A stretch of DNA of 64,000 nt from assembly GCA_947499935.1 (NCBI GenBank), contig CANMQH010000010.1, forward strand, positions 1-64,000, in the 5' to 3' direction. Under the pieces are notes generated by a model, which saw only the letters and a list, made by a program, of their open reading frames with translations, did not search any database and was not told the origin of the DNA. The DNA is from an uncultured Algibacter sp. GTDB lineage: Bacteria > Bacteroidota > Bacteroidia > Flavobacteriales > Flavobacteriaceae. Positions 9,072 through 17,441 of this stretch are shown piece after piece. Numbering within the stretch: the first letter of the stretch is position 1; each line of letters starts with the position of its first letter. A program made the position numbers and the translations under genes.

Positions 9072-11465
9072 TTATTGCTTTTCAGTGTCGTCTTCCTTGG
9101 GTATAATATTTATAGAAGGTTTTCTAAGCACTTGTTTATTAGCTATACTGCGCTCTAAAGATAACAATAAAGAAGGCAGTAATAACAAGTTTGATAACAT
9201 AGCGAATAGCAACGTGGCAGAAACTAAAGCGCCTAGTGCAACCGTGCCACCAAAACTAGAAATGGTAAATACAGAAAAACCGAAAAATAACACAATAGAG
9301 GTATAGAACATGCTTACTCCAGTTTCGCGAAGGGCGCCATAGACTGAAACCTTAATTTTCCAGTGATTGGCTTGTAATTCTTGACGATATTTTGCGAGAA
9401 AATGAATGGTGTCGTCTACCGAAATTCCAAACGCAATACTAAAAACAAGTATGGTTGATGGTTTTATGGGAACACCTAAATAACCCATAAGACCTGCTGT
9501 TATTAATAATGGCAGAAGGTTTGGAACCAACGAAACAATAATCATACGTGCAGACCTAAACATATAGGCCATAAATAAGGCTATTAAAAGTATAGCTAAA
9601 GACAAGGATATGGCTAGATTTTTAACAAGGTATTTAGTGCCTTTTTGAAATACCAATGCTTTGCCTGTCATGGTGACCTCATAGCGTTCTTTTGGAAAAA
9701 CTTTATCTATTTTGGTTAGTAAATTTTCTTCAATACGTTGCATTTTATCTGTGCCAACATCTTTCATAAAGGTTGTAATACGTGCGTATTGCCCCGTACT
9801 ATCTACAAAGTTTTTTAACAAATCTACATTTGAAGATGAGTTTTTGGCATACGACAGAATAAAACTATTTTCTTGAGACGTGGGTAACTGGTAAAATTTG
9901 GTGTTACCATTATAATAGGCTTGTTTGGAGTATTTAACTAAACCAACAACCGATACAGGTTTGGATAATTCGGGTATTTCTATAATTAAATCTTCTAATT
10001 CGTCCATACGTTTAAGTGTGGACAATTTCATGACACCCTTTTTACGTTTGGTGTCTATCATGATTTCTAAGGGCATAATGCCGTTAAATTCATTTTCAAA
10101 AAAGCGTATGTCTTTAACAAATTCAGATTCTTGAGGCATGTCTTCAATTAAACTACCCGATATTTTTATTTGATAGATACCAATAATACTTAATGCTAAT
10201 AATAGTACCGAAGTAATATATATGGTAATTCTTTTCTTTCTTACCATACGCTCCATCCAATTAACAAAACCACCAATCCATCGTTTATTAAGATGCTCTA
10301 AATGGCGCTCTTTTGGGAAAGGTAAAAAGGTGTATATAATAGGGATAATAAGTAGGCACAAGATAAATATAGATAAAATGCTTAAAGACGCTACAATACC
10401 AAATTCTTTTAAAAGCTTACTTTCTGTTAATATAAAGGTAGCAAAACCAGATGCTGTGGTTACATTAGTCATTAAGGTTGCATTCCCAATTTTGGTAATA
10501 ACACGCTGTAATGATTTTACTTTATTGCCATGTAATTTAACTTCGTGCTGGTACTTATTAATTAAGAAAATACAATTAGGAATACCAATAACAATAATAA
10601 GTGGTGGAATAAGTGCCGTAAGTACAGTGATTTCGTAATTTAGTAAGCCAATAATGCCCAGCGTCCACATAACGCCAATACAAACTACGACAAGTGATAT
10701 AAATGTGGCTCTAAATGATCTAAAAAAGAAAAAGAAAATGATAGAGGTAACCAGTAATGCTGCTAAAATAAATTTACCGATTTCGTCCACTATATTTTGA
10801 GAATTTAGTGTGCGTATATAGGGCATACCAGATATTTTAACATCTAGGTTATACTGGCTTTCAAAGGTTTTTACTTGTGGTAATAAAACATCGGTAACAA
10901 AGTCTTTTCTGGCAGGTGTGTTTACAATATCTTTTTTTAAATAAATGGCTGTTCTTATAGTTTTGCTGTCTTTATTGAATAAAAAATTATCATAAAACGG
11001 ATATTTTTCAAATAATTCGTTTTGTAATGTTTTAATCTGAGCAGCAGTTTTAATAGAATCTTTAATAAAAGGCGTTAAGCTAAATCGCTCGTTTTTAGAA
11101 TCTTTTACAAGTTTTTGTAGGTCCTTTATAGAGATAACCGACTCAACGGCTTCACTGTTTTTAAGGTGTTCTGAAAGTGAGTTCCACGCATTTAATTTTT
11201 CTACCGTAAATAACGTCTCGTCTTTTACCCCAAGGATAATAAGATTACCTTCTTCTCCAAAAGTTTTTAAAAAATTATTGTAGGTAATATTTACTTCGTG
11301 ATCGTCTGGTAAAAGATTGGCTTCTGTATACGTGAAGCGCATATTCTCCCATTTTTGACTAAAAAGAAACGTTGCTATAACAATACCAATAAGAATGATA
11401 ATCTTGTTACGTAAAATTAATCTTGCGGTAACATCCCAAAAATCTATTTTAAAAAATTTAAACAT
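9072..11465 (-). CDS. RND-superfamily (MMPL-like) exporter
   Basis: A 797-residue inner-membrane protein with the duplicated RND architecture. A first helix at about 17-35 precedes a periplasmic domain of some 190 residues and a five-helix bundle around 230-385. A second helix near 417-435 is followed by another periplasmic domain and another bundle to about 780. The second half carries SIAFGISVDDTIHFLAKYR, typical of predicted exporters of this superfamily. Substrate unknown; relatives move lipids, hopanoids or siderophores. The DUF5686 barrel gene immediately upstream (48-nt gap) is on the same strand, so the two may form an envelope unit. Confidence 0.9.
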   Translation of the reverse strand: MFKFFKIDFWDVTARLILRNKIIILIGIVIATFLFSQKWENMRFTYTEANLLPDDHEVNITYNNFLKTFGEEGNLIILGVKDETLFTVEKLNAWNSLSEHLKNSEAVESVISIKDLQKLVKDSKNERFSLTPFIKDSIKTAAQIKTLQNELFEKYPFYDNFLFNKDSKTIRTAIYLKKDIVNTPARKDFVTDVLLPQVKTFESQYNLDVKISGMPYIRTLNSQNIVDEIGKFILAALLVTSIIFFFFFRSFRATFISLVVVCIGVMWTLGIIGLLNYEITVLTALIPPLIIVIGIPNCIFLINKYQHEVKLHGNKVKSLQRVITKIGNATLMTNVTTASGFATFILTESKLLKEFGIVASLSILSIFILCLLIIPIIYTFLPFPKERHLEHLNKRWIGGFVNWMERMVRKKRITIYITSVLLLALSIIGIYQIKISGSLIEDMPQESEFVKDIRFFENEFNGIMPLEIMIDTKRKKGVMKLSTLKRMDELEDLIIEIPELSKPVSVVGLVKYSKQAYYNGNTKFYQLPTSQENSFILSYAKNSSSNVDLLKNFVDSTGQYARITTFMKDVGTDKMQRIEENLLTKIDKVFPKERYEVTMTGKALVFQKGTKYLVKNLAISLSLAILLIALFMAYMFRSARMIIVSLVPNLLPLLITAGLMGYLGVPIKPSTILVFSIAFGISVDDTIHFLAKYRQELQANHWKIKVSVYGALRETGVSMFYTSIVLFFGFSVFTISSFGGTVALGALVSATLLFAMLSNLLLLPSLLLSLERSIANKQVLRKPSINIIPKEDDTEKQ

Positions 11466-11513
11466 GCATCTAGTTAAAAGATGCGCAAAGGTAGAAAAAA
11501 GGAATGTACCACC

Positions 11514-12794
11514 TTATAATGAGACGTTAAATGTGAATTTAAGTGCGATATTATCTGTGAGTTCTGGTAAATGGTAGGCACCGTATCTGTATGTAAAACT
11601 TAGTCCAAAGCCAAATAATAGTTTATTAATTTCAAAACCAGATTCGGTATATCCTTTTTTAAGTGAACCAAAGCTTACCTCTTGGTGTCTTTCGGGTGTT
11701 TTAATATCGCCAATAGCATAACGTGTTATTAAAACTAACTGCGGCTTATAGCGGTTGGTAATGCGAAATGGTTTCAAATAGTGTTTTAATTGTACTGTTG
11801 TAAATTTATCAGAAAAAAACTCGTTAAAAAACATGGTTTCAAAACTATTTAGTCCAGCGACCGAAAAACGTTGTAATATGCTTTCTTTTGTAATATTGTT
11901 TGGATAAGCGTGGTATAAGTGGGTTAACGGAATATTGCCAGAGGCAACACCTCCAACTAAGGTGATTTCAGAAAAATTATGCTTCTTATTCCCAATGCGG
12001 TGTATGGTTCTAAAATCTATTTTAGAAAAATTAAAATCACCATCAAAAGCATCTTTAAAACTTTTTGTGTATTGTAAAGTGAATTTTGGAAAGCCTTGTT
12101 TTATCTCTTTCTCTTTTGTTTTAGGCGTTTCAAAATGATCAAAAGGATTCCATTGAAAGGCTATTTTAGCAGAAGCGATATTAAAGTTATCAAATAGATT
12201 ATTATTTACTAGAAAACCGTAATTATAAGTTGGGTCTATTTTACTTAATGATAGTTCGGTTTTACTTAATAACCGACTATTAAAATCATGTTCTACAGAA
12301 ATGGACTTCGTGATATGTTTATGAAACAAATCGATATTTAATAAACGAGGTTCAAAAAATTGAAATAACCGACTATCAGTTAAAAACTTAGTACTTCCTG
12401 TTTCTTGTAAATCATCTGTGTAAGATAAATTTATCCAAGTATTTGTCTTTTTTGCAAGTCTAAAGCCACCGCCTATGCTATATTTAAACCGGTGATCTCT
12501 AAATCCATATACCGTGTAGCCATTTAATCTGTATTTTTCGGAAAGCGCATCATTAGTTACCCCGCCTAAGCCAGTTCTAAAACCTTCAAATTGATTGTAT
12601 TTTACAAGGTATCTTAAATCAAAATTAAAATATTTAGTAGGGAAATAACCGTTGCCAATTTGTTTTAAAAAAGCACTTTTTTTTAAAGAATCCTGTTTAG
12701 GCTCAATGTCTATAGACGATAAAGACTGCGCATAAGATGTTGACGTATAAGAAATACATAATAATACAACACAAAATTTTAAAAGGTGCACCAT
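11514..12794 (-). CDS. DUF5686-type outer-membrane beta-barrel protein, short form
   Basis: A 426-residue secreted protein. Signal peptide residues 1-23 end in TSTSYAQ. The mature chain resembles the C-terminal barrel of DUF5686 proteins, with NFDLRYLVKYNQFEGFRTGLGG, YTDDLQETGSTKFLTD and strand-rich repeats ending in an aromatic-alternating strand. Full-length family members are about 800 residues and carry an N-terminal carboxypeptidase-regulatory-like domain that is missing here. I placed the start at the ATG 12794; two TTG codons lie just upstream. Function unknown. Confidence 0.8.
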   Translation of the reverse strand: MVHLLKFCVVLLCISYTSTSYAQSLSSIDIEPKQDSLKKSAFLKQIGNGYFPTKYFNFDLRYLVKYNQFEGFRTGLGGVTNDALSEKYRLNGYTVYGFRDHRFKYSIGGGFRLAKKTNTWINLSYTDDLQETGSTKFLTDSRLFQFFEPRLLNIDLFHKHITKSISVEHDFNSRLLSKTELSLSKIDPTYNYGFLVNNNLFDNFNIASAKIAFQWNPFDHFETPKTKEKEIKQGFPKFTLQYTKSFKDAFDGDFNFSKIDFRTIHRIGNKKHNFSEITLVGGVASGNIPLTHLYHAYPNNITKESILQRFSVAGLNSFETMFFNEFFSDKFTTVQLKHYLKPFRITNRYKPQLVLITRYAIGDIKTPERHQEVSFGSLKKGYTESGFEINKLLFGFGLSFTYRYGAYHLPELTDNIALKFTFNVSL

Positions 12795-12812
12795 CAACAA
12801 CGAAAGAGTTAT

Positions 12813-12840
12813 AAAAAAAAAGCGACATTTTAGTCGCTTT
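12813..12840 (-). terminator. Terminator of the translation operon (after frr)
   Basis: On the minus strand AAAGCGAC (12840-12833) pairs with GTCGCTTT (12826-12819) around a 6-nt loop. A run of Ts follows down to 12813. It lies 5 nt after the frr stop codon. Confidence 0.9.
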
Positions 12841-12845
12841 AAAGA

Positions 12846-13403
12846 TTATACGGTCATGATTTCTTTTTCTTTTACAATAAAGAGGTCATCTGCTTTTTTA
12901 ACGTGCATATCGGTCATTTGTTGTACGTCTATTTCAGCATTTGCTTTTAAATCTTCAGAAACATCTTCGTTTTTTTTGATGTCATTATTAGCATCTTTAC
13001 GAGCCGCTCTAATACTTACTTTAGCATCTTCTACCTCTGCCTTAGCTTGCTTTGCTAAGTCTCGCCTACGTTCTTCAGTTAAAGGTGGTACATTAATAAT
13101 AATAGTATCTCCATTATTCATTGGGTTAAAACCTAAATTAGAATAGGCAATACCGCGTTCAATTTCTTGGAGCATATTTTTTTCCCATGGTTGAACTGTA
13201 ATGGTTCTACCGTCTGGGGTGTTTACATTAGCAACTTGGCTTAATGGTGTTTGAGACCCATAATAATCTACCATAACACTACCAAGCATAGAAGGGCTTG
13301 CTTTTCCGGCTCTAATGTTAACAAATTGTTTTTCTAGATGCTTGATTGCATTGTCCATGGCCTCTTTAGTAGAGTCCAAAATAAATTGAATGTCTTCGTT
13401 CAT
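12846..13403 (-). CDS. frr: Ribosome recycling factor
   Basis: A 185-residue recycling factor that, with EF-G, splits post-termination ribosomes. The three-helix bundle sequence is typical: KASPSMLGSVMVDYYG near residues 34-49, the beta-domain VNTPDGRTITVQPWEK, and ERRRDLAKQAKAEVEDAK in the C-terminal helix. Length matches the family. It is the last gene of the rplM...frr series and is followed at once by a strong terminator. Confidence 0.97.
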   Translation of the reverse strand: MNEDIQFILDSTKEAMDNAIKHLEKQFVNIRAGKASPSMLGSVMVDYYGSQTPLSQVANVNTPDGRTITVQPWEKNMLQEIERGIAYSNLGFNPMNNGDTIIINVPPLTEERRRDLAKQAKAEVEDAKVSIRAARKDANNDIKKNEDVSEDLKANAEIDVQQMTDMHVKKADDLFIVKEKEIMTV

Positions 13404-13502
13404 TTTTAAACTTTTATGTCAATCTAAATATATAGTTTATATTTTGAATGTATTTATTTAAAGTAAATTATAATGTGTTTACCCCAAAAATTACGCCAAA
13501 TT

Positions 13503-14210
13503 TTATAAATTAACTTCTGTGCCTATGCATTCTCCAGATACAACTTTAAGTAAATTTCCTTTTTTGTTCATATCAAAAACAATGATAGGTAATTCGTTTT
13601 CTTGACTTAATGTAAACGCTGTGGTATCCATTACTTTTAAACCTTTGCGCAATACATCATCAAAAGAAATCTGATCAAATTTAATTGCTGTAGCATCTTT
13701 TTCGGGATCAACATTATAAATACCATCTACACGTGTTCCTTTTAAAATAACATCGGCTTCAACTTCTATAGCTCGTAAAACAGCCGCAGAATCGGTAGTA
13801 AAGTACGGATTTCCAGTCCCTCCACCAAAAATGACTACACGTCCTTTTTCTAAATGTCGCATGGCTTTTCTTCTAATAAAAGGTTCGGCTACCTCATTAA
13901 TTTTAATAGCTGTTTGTAATCTGGTTGGTATCTCTGCATCTTCTAAAGCCCCTTGTAGTGCCAAACCGTTAATAACTGTAGCTAACATACCCATATGGTC
14001 GCCTTGTACACGGTCCATACCTTTACTAGCACCAGATACACCTCTAAAAATATTACCTCCACCAATAACTATAGCGACCTCTACACCTTTGTCTGTAATC
14101 GTTTTTATGTCTTGAGCATATTCTGCTAAACGTTCTGGATCTATACCATACTGGCGATCTCCCATAAGTGCTTCTCCAGATAGTTTAAGGAGTATTCTTT
14201 TATATTTCAT
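13503..14210 (-). CDS. pyrH: UMP kinase
   Basis: A 235-residue hexameric bacterial UMP kinase of the amino-acid kinase fold, phosphorylating UMP to UDP in pyrimidine nucleotide synthesis. Signatures are [14 protein letters not shown] at the N-terminus, [12 protein letters not shown] for phosphate binding, [15 protein letters not shown], and [14 protein letters not shown] for ATP binding. It is separated from tsf by a clear terminator and has its own -7 box (TATATTTG, 14240-14233), so it probably starts a second transcript that includes frr. Confidence 0.97.
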   Translation of the reverse strand: MKYKRILLKLSGEALMGDRQYGIDPERLAEYAQDIKTITDKGVEVAIVIGGGNIFRGVSGASKGMDRVQGDHMGMLATVINGLALQGALEDAEIPTRLQTAIKINEVAEPFIRRKAMRHLEKGRVVIFGGGTGNPYFTTDSAAVLRAIEVEADVILKGTRVDGIYNVDPEKDATAIKFDQISFDDVLRKGLKVMDTTAFTLSQENELPIIVFDMNKKGNLLKVVSGECIGTEVNL

Positions 14211-14232
14211 GTGTTTCTTTACTGAGGTTGTG

Positions 14233-14240
14233 CAAATATA
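14233..14240 (-). promoter_or_regulatory. -7 element of the pyrH promoter
   Basis: TATATTTG on the minus strand matches the Bacteroidota TAnnTTTG box and lies 22 nt upstream of the pyrH start. No clear TTTG -33 box is visible at the usual distance, so confidence is moderate. Confidence 0.55.
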
Positions 14241-14275
14241 AACAATATCTTAATTTACGACGATGGATTTTTTAT

Positions 14276-14311
14276 ATAAAAAAACCATTACTTTTTATGG
14301 AAGTAATGGTT
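14276..14311 (-). terminator. Terminator after tsf
   Basis: AACCATTACTT (14311-14301 on the minus strand) pairs with AAGTAATGGTT (14293-14283), followed by a T-run. It lies 43 nt after the tsf stop and splits the ribosomal/EF-Ts genes from pyrH-frr. Confidence 0.88.
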
Positions 14312-14354
14312 CTTTATTGATATGATTTAATGCTCTGTTTAAGAAGTTGGATTG

Positions 14355-15317
14355 TTACCCTACAGAAACACGTTTAAAATCTGTAATTTCAACATCGCCA
14401 TAAGATGATACATATTTAGCAACATTTATTTTTTCATCCTTGATGAAATTTTGATCTAATAAACATTTTTCTTGATCTAATGTTGTGTTATCAGAAATAA
14501 AACGCTCCATTTTACCAGGTAAAATTTTATCCCAAATTTGTTCTGGTTTACCTTCTGCTTTTAATTGTGCTTTAGCATCTTCTTCTGCTTGCGCTATAGC
14601 TTCGGGTGTTAATTGTGCCATAGAAATGTATTGAGGTACGTTTTTAAGCGTTTTTCCTAAACGACCTAACTCAATATTATCTTTTTCTATAACAGCGATT
14701 CTAGCTTCAGTCTCAGAGGCAATAAAAGCTGGGTCAAAATCTTTATAAGACAATGTTGATGCTCCCATAGATGCTACTTGCATAGCAACATCTTTAACTA
14801 AAGTTTCTATATTATCAACTTTAGAAGATAAACCTACTAAAGCAGCAATTTTATTAATGTGAACATACGTACCTACGTATGGTGCTTGTAATTTTTCAAA
14901 ACCAGTAATCTCTAGTTTTTCTCCAACAACACCTGTTTGCTCAGTTAATTTTTCAGCAACAGTCATACCTCCAAAATCAGCAGCTAAGAAATTTTCTTTA
15001 GAGTTATGTTGTAATGCGATATCGGCTAAATCGTTAGCTAATGCAACAAAAGTTTCATTTTTACCAACAAAATCAGTTTCACATCCAAGAACGATAGCAA
15101 CACCTTCAGTTTGGTCTGCATTAATTTTAGAAATGGCAGCACCTTCAGAAGAATCTCTATCAGCTCTTTTTTCGGCTACTTTTTGGCCTTTTTTACGTAG
15201 TACTTCAATAGCTTTATCAAAATCACCTTCGGCTTCTACTAATGCTTTTTTGCAGTCCATCATTCCTGCACCTGTAGCTTGTCTTAATTTATTTACTTCA
15301 GCAGCTGTTATTTTCAT
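14355..15317 (-). CDS. tsf: Translation elongation factor Ts
   Basis: A 320-residue EF-Ts, the guanine-nucleotide exchange factor for EF-Tu. It starts with the UBA-like domain VNKLRQATGAGMMDCKKAL and has the core motif GCETDFVGKNETF (about residues 78-90). The dimerisation domain contains TSYKD-type and KNVPQYISMA segments, and the end includes KINVAKYVSSYGDVEITDF. Length is in the usual Bacteroidota range, larger than E. coli's 283 residues. It follows rpsB, as in most bacteria; the 93-nt gap contains a hairpin. Confidence 0.97.
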   Translation of the reverse strand: MKITAAEVNKLRQATGAGMMDCKKALVEAEGDFDKAIEVLRKKGQKVAEKRADRDSSEGAAISKINADQTEGVAIVLGCETDFVGKNETFVALANDLADIALQHNSKENFLAADFGGMTVAEKLTEQTGVVGEKLEITGFEKLQAPYVGTYVHINKIAALVGLSSKVDNIETLVKDVAMQVASMGASTLSYKDFDPAFIASETEARIAVIEKDNIELGRLGKTLKNVPQYISMAQLTPEAIAQAEEDAKAQLKAEGKPEQIWDKILPGKMERFISDNTTLDQEKCLLDQNFIKDEKINVAKYVSSYGDVEITDFKRVSVG

Positions 15318-15339
15318 AGCTTCTATAATTTTTAAATTT

Positions 15340-15387
15340 AAAAAAGTCGTTCAAATAATTTCAACTAAGAAAAGAATTAAACGACTT
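15340..15387 (-). terminator. Hairpin between rpsB and tsf, possible attenuator
   Basis: On the minus strand AAGTCGTT (15387-15380) pairs with AACGACTT (15351-15344), followed by TTTTTAAATTT. The loop is about 28 nt, so this is a weak or partial terminator. It would lower tsf relative to rpsB rather than stop transcription; that is inference. Confidence 0.5.
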
Positions 15388-15410
15388 GTTTGTATTGTGT
15401 AATTGTTAAT

Positions 15411-16190
15411 TTATTCTTCTTCTCCAGATGCTACTACAGCCTCTTCTTTTTTAGCTGGCTTTGGCTTTGGAGCTTCCTTAGCTTTTTCGCTAGCTTCTTT
15501 TTCTGCTTTACGTTCAGCTAACCCTTTAGAGATTGCAGATGTTACGTGAGTTAAGATCTTATCTATTGATTTAGAAGCATCATCATTTGCAGGGATTACA
15601 TAATCAACTTGACGTGGGTCTGAGTTGGTATCTACCATTGCAAAAATAGGAATGTTTAATTTTTGAGCTTCTTTAATCGCAATATGCTCACGCTTAATAT
15701 CTACAACAAATAAAGCACCTGGCAAGCGTGTCATGTCTACAATAGAACCTAAGTTTTTTTCTAACTTAGCTCTTAAACGATCAACTTGTAAACGCTCTTT
15801 TTTAGATAATGTTAAGAATGTACCATCTTTTTTCATTCTATCAATAGAAGCCATTTTTTTAACAGCTTTTCTAATAGTAACAAAGTTGGTTAACATACCA
15901 CCTGGCCATCTTTCTGTAATGTAAGGCATGTTAATATCGCCTGCTTTTTCAGCAACGATATCTTTAGCTTGTTTTTTTGTTGCAACAAATAAAATTTTAC
16001 GACCAGAGTTAGCAATTTTAGCTAAGGCTTCGCCTGCTTCGTCAATTTTAGCTGCTGTTTTATATAAGTTGATAATATGGATGCCGTTACGCTCCATATA
16101 TACGTAAGGTGCCATGTTTGGATCCCACTTACGTGTAAGGTGTCCAAAGTGTACACCTGCTTCAAGTAATTCTTTTACTTCTACTGCCAT
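15411..16190 (-). CDS. rpsB: 30S ribosomal protein S2
   Basis: A 259-residue S2. Typical blocks are ELLEAGVHFGHLTRKWDPNM at the N-terminus, NGIHIINLYKTAAKI, TERWPGGMLTNFVTIRK, and RLPGALFVVDIKREHIAIKEA. The C-terminal tail beyond about residue 225 is a charged, Lys/Glu/Ala-rich extension as seen in Bacteroidota. It is preceded by a 188-nt spacer after rpsI that contains several inverted repeats (see the leader entry). Confidence 0.98.
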   Translation of the reverse strand: MAVEVKELLEAGVHFGHLTRKWDPNMAPYVYMERNGIHIINLYKTAAKIDEAGEALAKIANSGRKILFVATKKQAKDIVAEKAGDINMPYITERWPGGMLTNFVTIRKAVKKMASIDRMKKDGTFLTLSKKERLQVDRLRAKLEKNLGSIVDMTRLPGALFVVDIKREHIAIKEAQKLNIPIFAMVDTNSDPRQVDYVIPANDDASKSIDKILTHVTSAISKGLAERKAEKEASEKAKEAPKPKPAKKEEAVVASGEEE

Positions 16191-16378
16191 TTTTGTAATA
16201 GTTTACGTTCTGTTGAATTAGCAATGTTCCATTTAGCTTTTGGCTGTTGGCTTCATTTAGATGCTAAACTAAATCCTGTCTTTATTGAGACTAGGACAAC
16301 ACTAACTTGTTTAATTTTTATTTTGTTTGAAAATGATAAAGAAATCTGATAAACAGATCCTGAACCAAGTCCAGGATA
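16191..16378 (-). promoter_or_regulatory. Structured rpsI-rpsB intergenic leader
   Basis: The spacer is unusually long and rich in inverted repeats on the minus strand. ATCCTG (16377-16372) pairs with CAGGAT (16362-16357). ATCTG (16358-16354) pairs with CAGAT (16348-16344). The two stems share bases 16357-16358 and so exclude one another. Further down, TTTAGC and GCTAAA pair across the 16225-16275 region. An S2 autoregulatory leader or a transcription-attenuation switch would fit; this is inference. Confidence 0.45.
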
Positions 16379-16765
16379 TTAACGTTTAGAGAACTGAAAT
16401 TTCTTACGAGCTTTCTTCTGACCGAATTTCTTACGTTCAACCATTCTTGGATCTCTTGTTAATAAACCTTCTGGTTTTAAGATTAATCTGTTTTCAGCAT
16501 CAATCTCACACATTACGCGAGAAAGCGCTAAACGCACAGCTTCTGCTTGACCAGTAATACCACCTCCATATACATTTACTGTAATATCAAAGTTGGCGTC
16601 ATTGTTAGTCAAAACTAAAGGTTGTTTTACTTTGTACTGTAAAGTCGCTGTAGTAAAATAATTAGCTAAGTCTTTTTTATTGATTGTAATGTTACCTTTT
16701 CCTGGGGCAACATAAGCGCGCGCAACAGCCGTCTTTCTACGGCCAATTTTGTGAATTACATCCAT
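16379..16765 (-). CDS. rpsI: 30S ribosomal protein S9
   Basis: A 128-residue S9. It begins HKIGRRKTAVARAYV, contains VYGGGITGQAEAVRLALSR, and ends with the basic tail KFGQKKARKKFQFSKR whose final SKR reaches the ribosomal P site. It overlaps the rplM stop by one base, so the pair is translationally coupled in the usual L13-S9 order. Confidence 0.98.
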   Translation of the reverse strand: MDVIHKIGRRKTAVARAYVAPGKGNITINKKDLANYFTTATLQYKVKQPLVLTNNDANFDITVNVYGGGITGQAEAVRLALSRVMCEIDAENRLILKPEGLLTRDPRMVERKKFGQKKARKKFQFSKR

Positions 16766-17220
16766 TATTTGAATTCGTTTAGATTAATTGCTTTTGGTTT
16801 CTGTGCAGCATGAGCATGCTCTGAACCAACAACAACTGTTAGATTACGGAATAATTCTGCACCTAATTTATTTTTAGGGAGCATTCCTTTAACTGATTTT
16901 TCTACTACTCTAGATGGGTCTTTCCCAAATAATTCTGTAGCAGTTAAACTTTTTTGACCTCCTGGATATCCAGTGTGACGAATGTACGTTTTGTCGTTCC
17001 ATTTGTTACCAGATAAACTGATTTTTTCTGCATTGATAATAATGACATTGTCTCCGCAATCAACGTGAGGTGTGAAGTTTGGCTTGTGTTTACCTCTTAA
17101 AAGTTTTGCAACTTTAGAAGCTAAACGACCAAGTACCTGACCTTCGGCATCAACCAAAACCCACTGCTTATTTACAGTTGCTTTGTTTGCCGAAATCGTT
17201 TTGTAGCTTAATGTGTCCAC
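16765..17220 (-). CDS. rplM: 50S ribosomal protein L13
   Basis: A 151-residue L13. [38 protein letters not shown] and the C-terminal [16 protein letters not shown] are family-typical. The start appears to be GTG at 17220-17218, giving [16 protein letters not shown]. It is the first gene of the rplM-rpsI-rpsB-tsf transcript and is preceded by a good promoter. A degenerate copy of part of this gene lies about 2.3 kb away at 19366-19458. Confidence 0.98.
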   Translation of the reverse strand: MDTLSYKTISANKATVNKQWVLVDAEGQVLGRLASKVAKLLRGKHKPNFTPHVDCGDNVIIINAEKISLSGNKWNDKTYIRHTGYPGGQKSLTATELFGKDPSRVVEKSVKGMLPKNKLGAELFRNLTVVVGSEHAHAAQKPKAINLNEFK

Positions 17221-17267
17221 GTTATTAGTTATTTTTTATTAAACATTCCTCTTTCAAAAAGAGTTTG

Positions 17268-17298
17268 CAAATTTACGATTATATATTTGATTACCAAA
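17268..17298 (-). promoter_or_regulatory. Promoter of rplM-rpsI-rpsB-tsf
   Basis: Minus strand: -33 TTTG (17298-17295), a 19-nt spacer, and -7 TAAATTTG (17275-17268), a close match to the Bacteroidota consensus. The roughly 40-nt leader contains a small hairpin (CTCTTT/AAAGAG), a possible L13-binding site. Confidence 0.8.
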
Positions 17299-17392
17299 TA
17301 GTGCGGTGAGTTATTTTTGTTCAGATTTTCAGGCATTTACAAGATTATTTTTTTTGACGTGTTTTTAGAAACATATTTTTAAGTTATCGTGG

Positions 17393-17421
17393 TTTGTAAT
17401 ACATTGCTTTTATTAGTTTTG
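17393..17421 (+). promoter_or_regulatory. Promoter of the ABC-F gene
   Basis: -33 TTTG (17393-17396), a 17-nt spacer and -7 TAGTTTTG (17414-17421), 20 nt upstream of the ATG. Confidence 0.7.
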
Positions 17422-17441
17422 TGCCCTAATTTTATAGTATT

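Noticed and set aside
10222-10638. 138-residue plus-strand frame inside the RND exporter gene.
   Set aside because: Reverse-strand shadow of a long gene with full-length family structure. No promoter or independent features.
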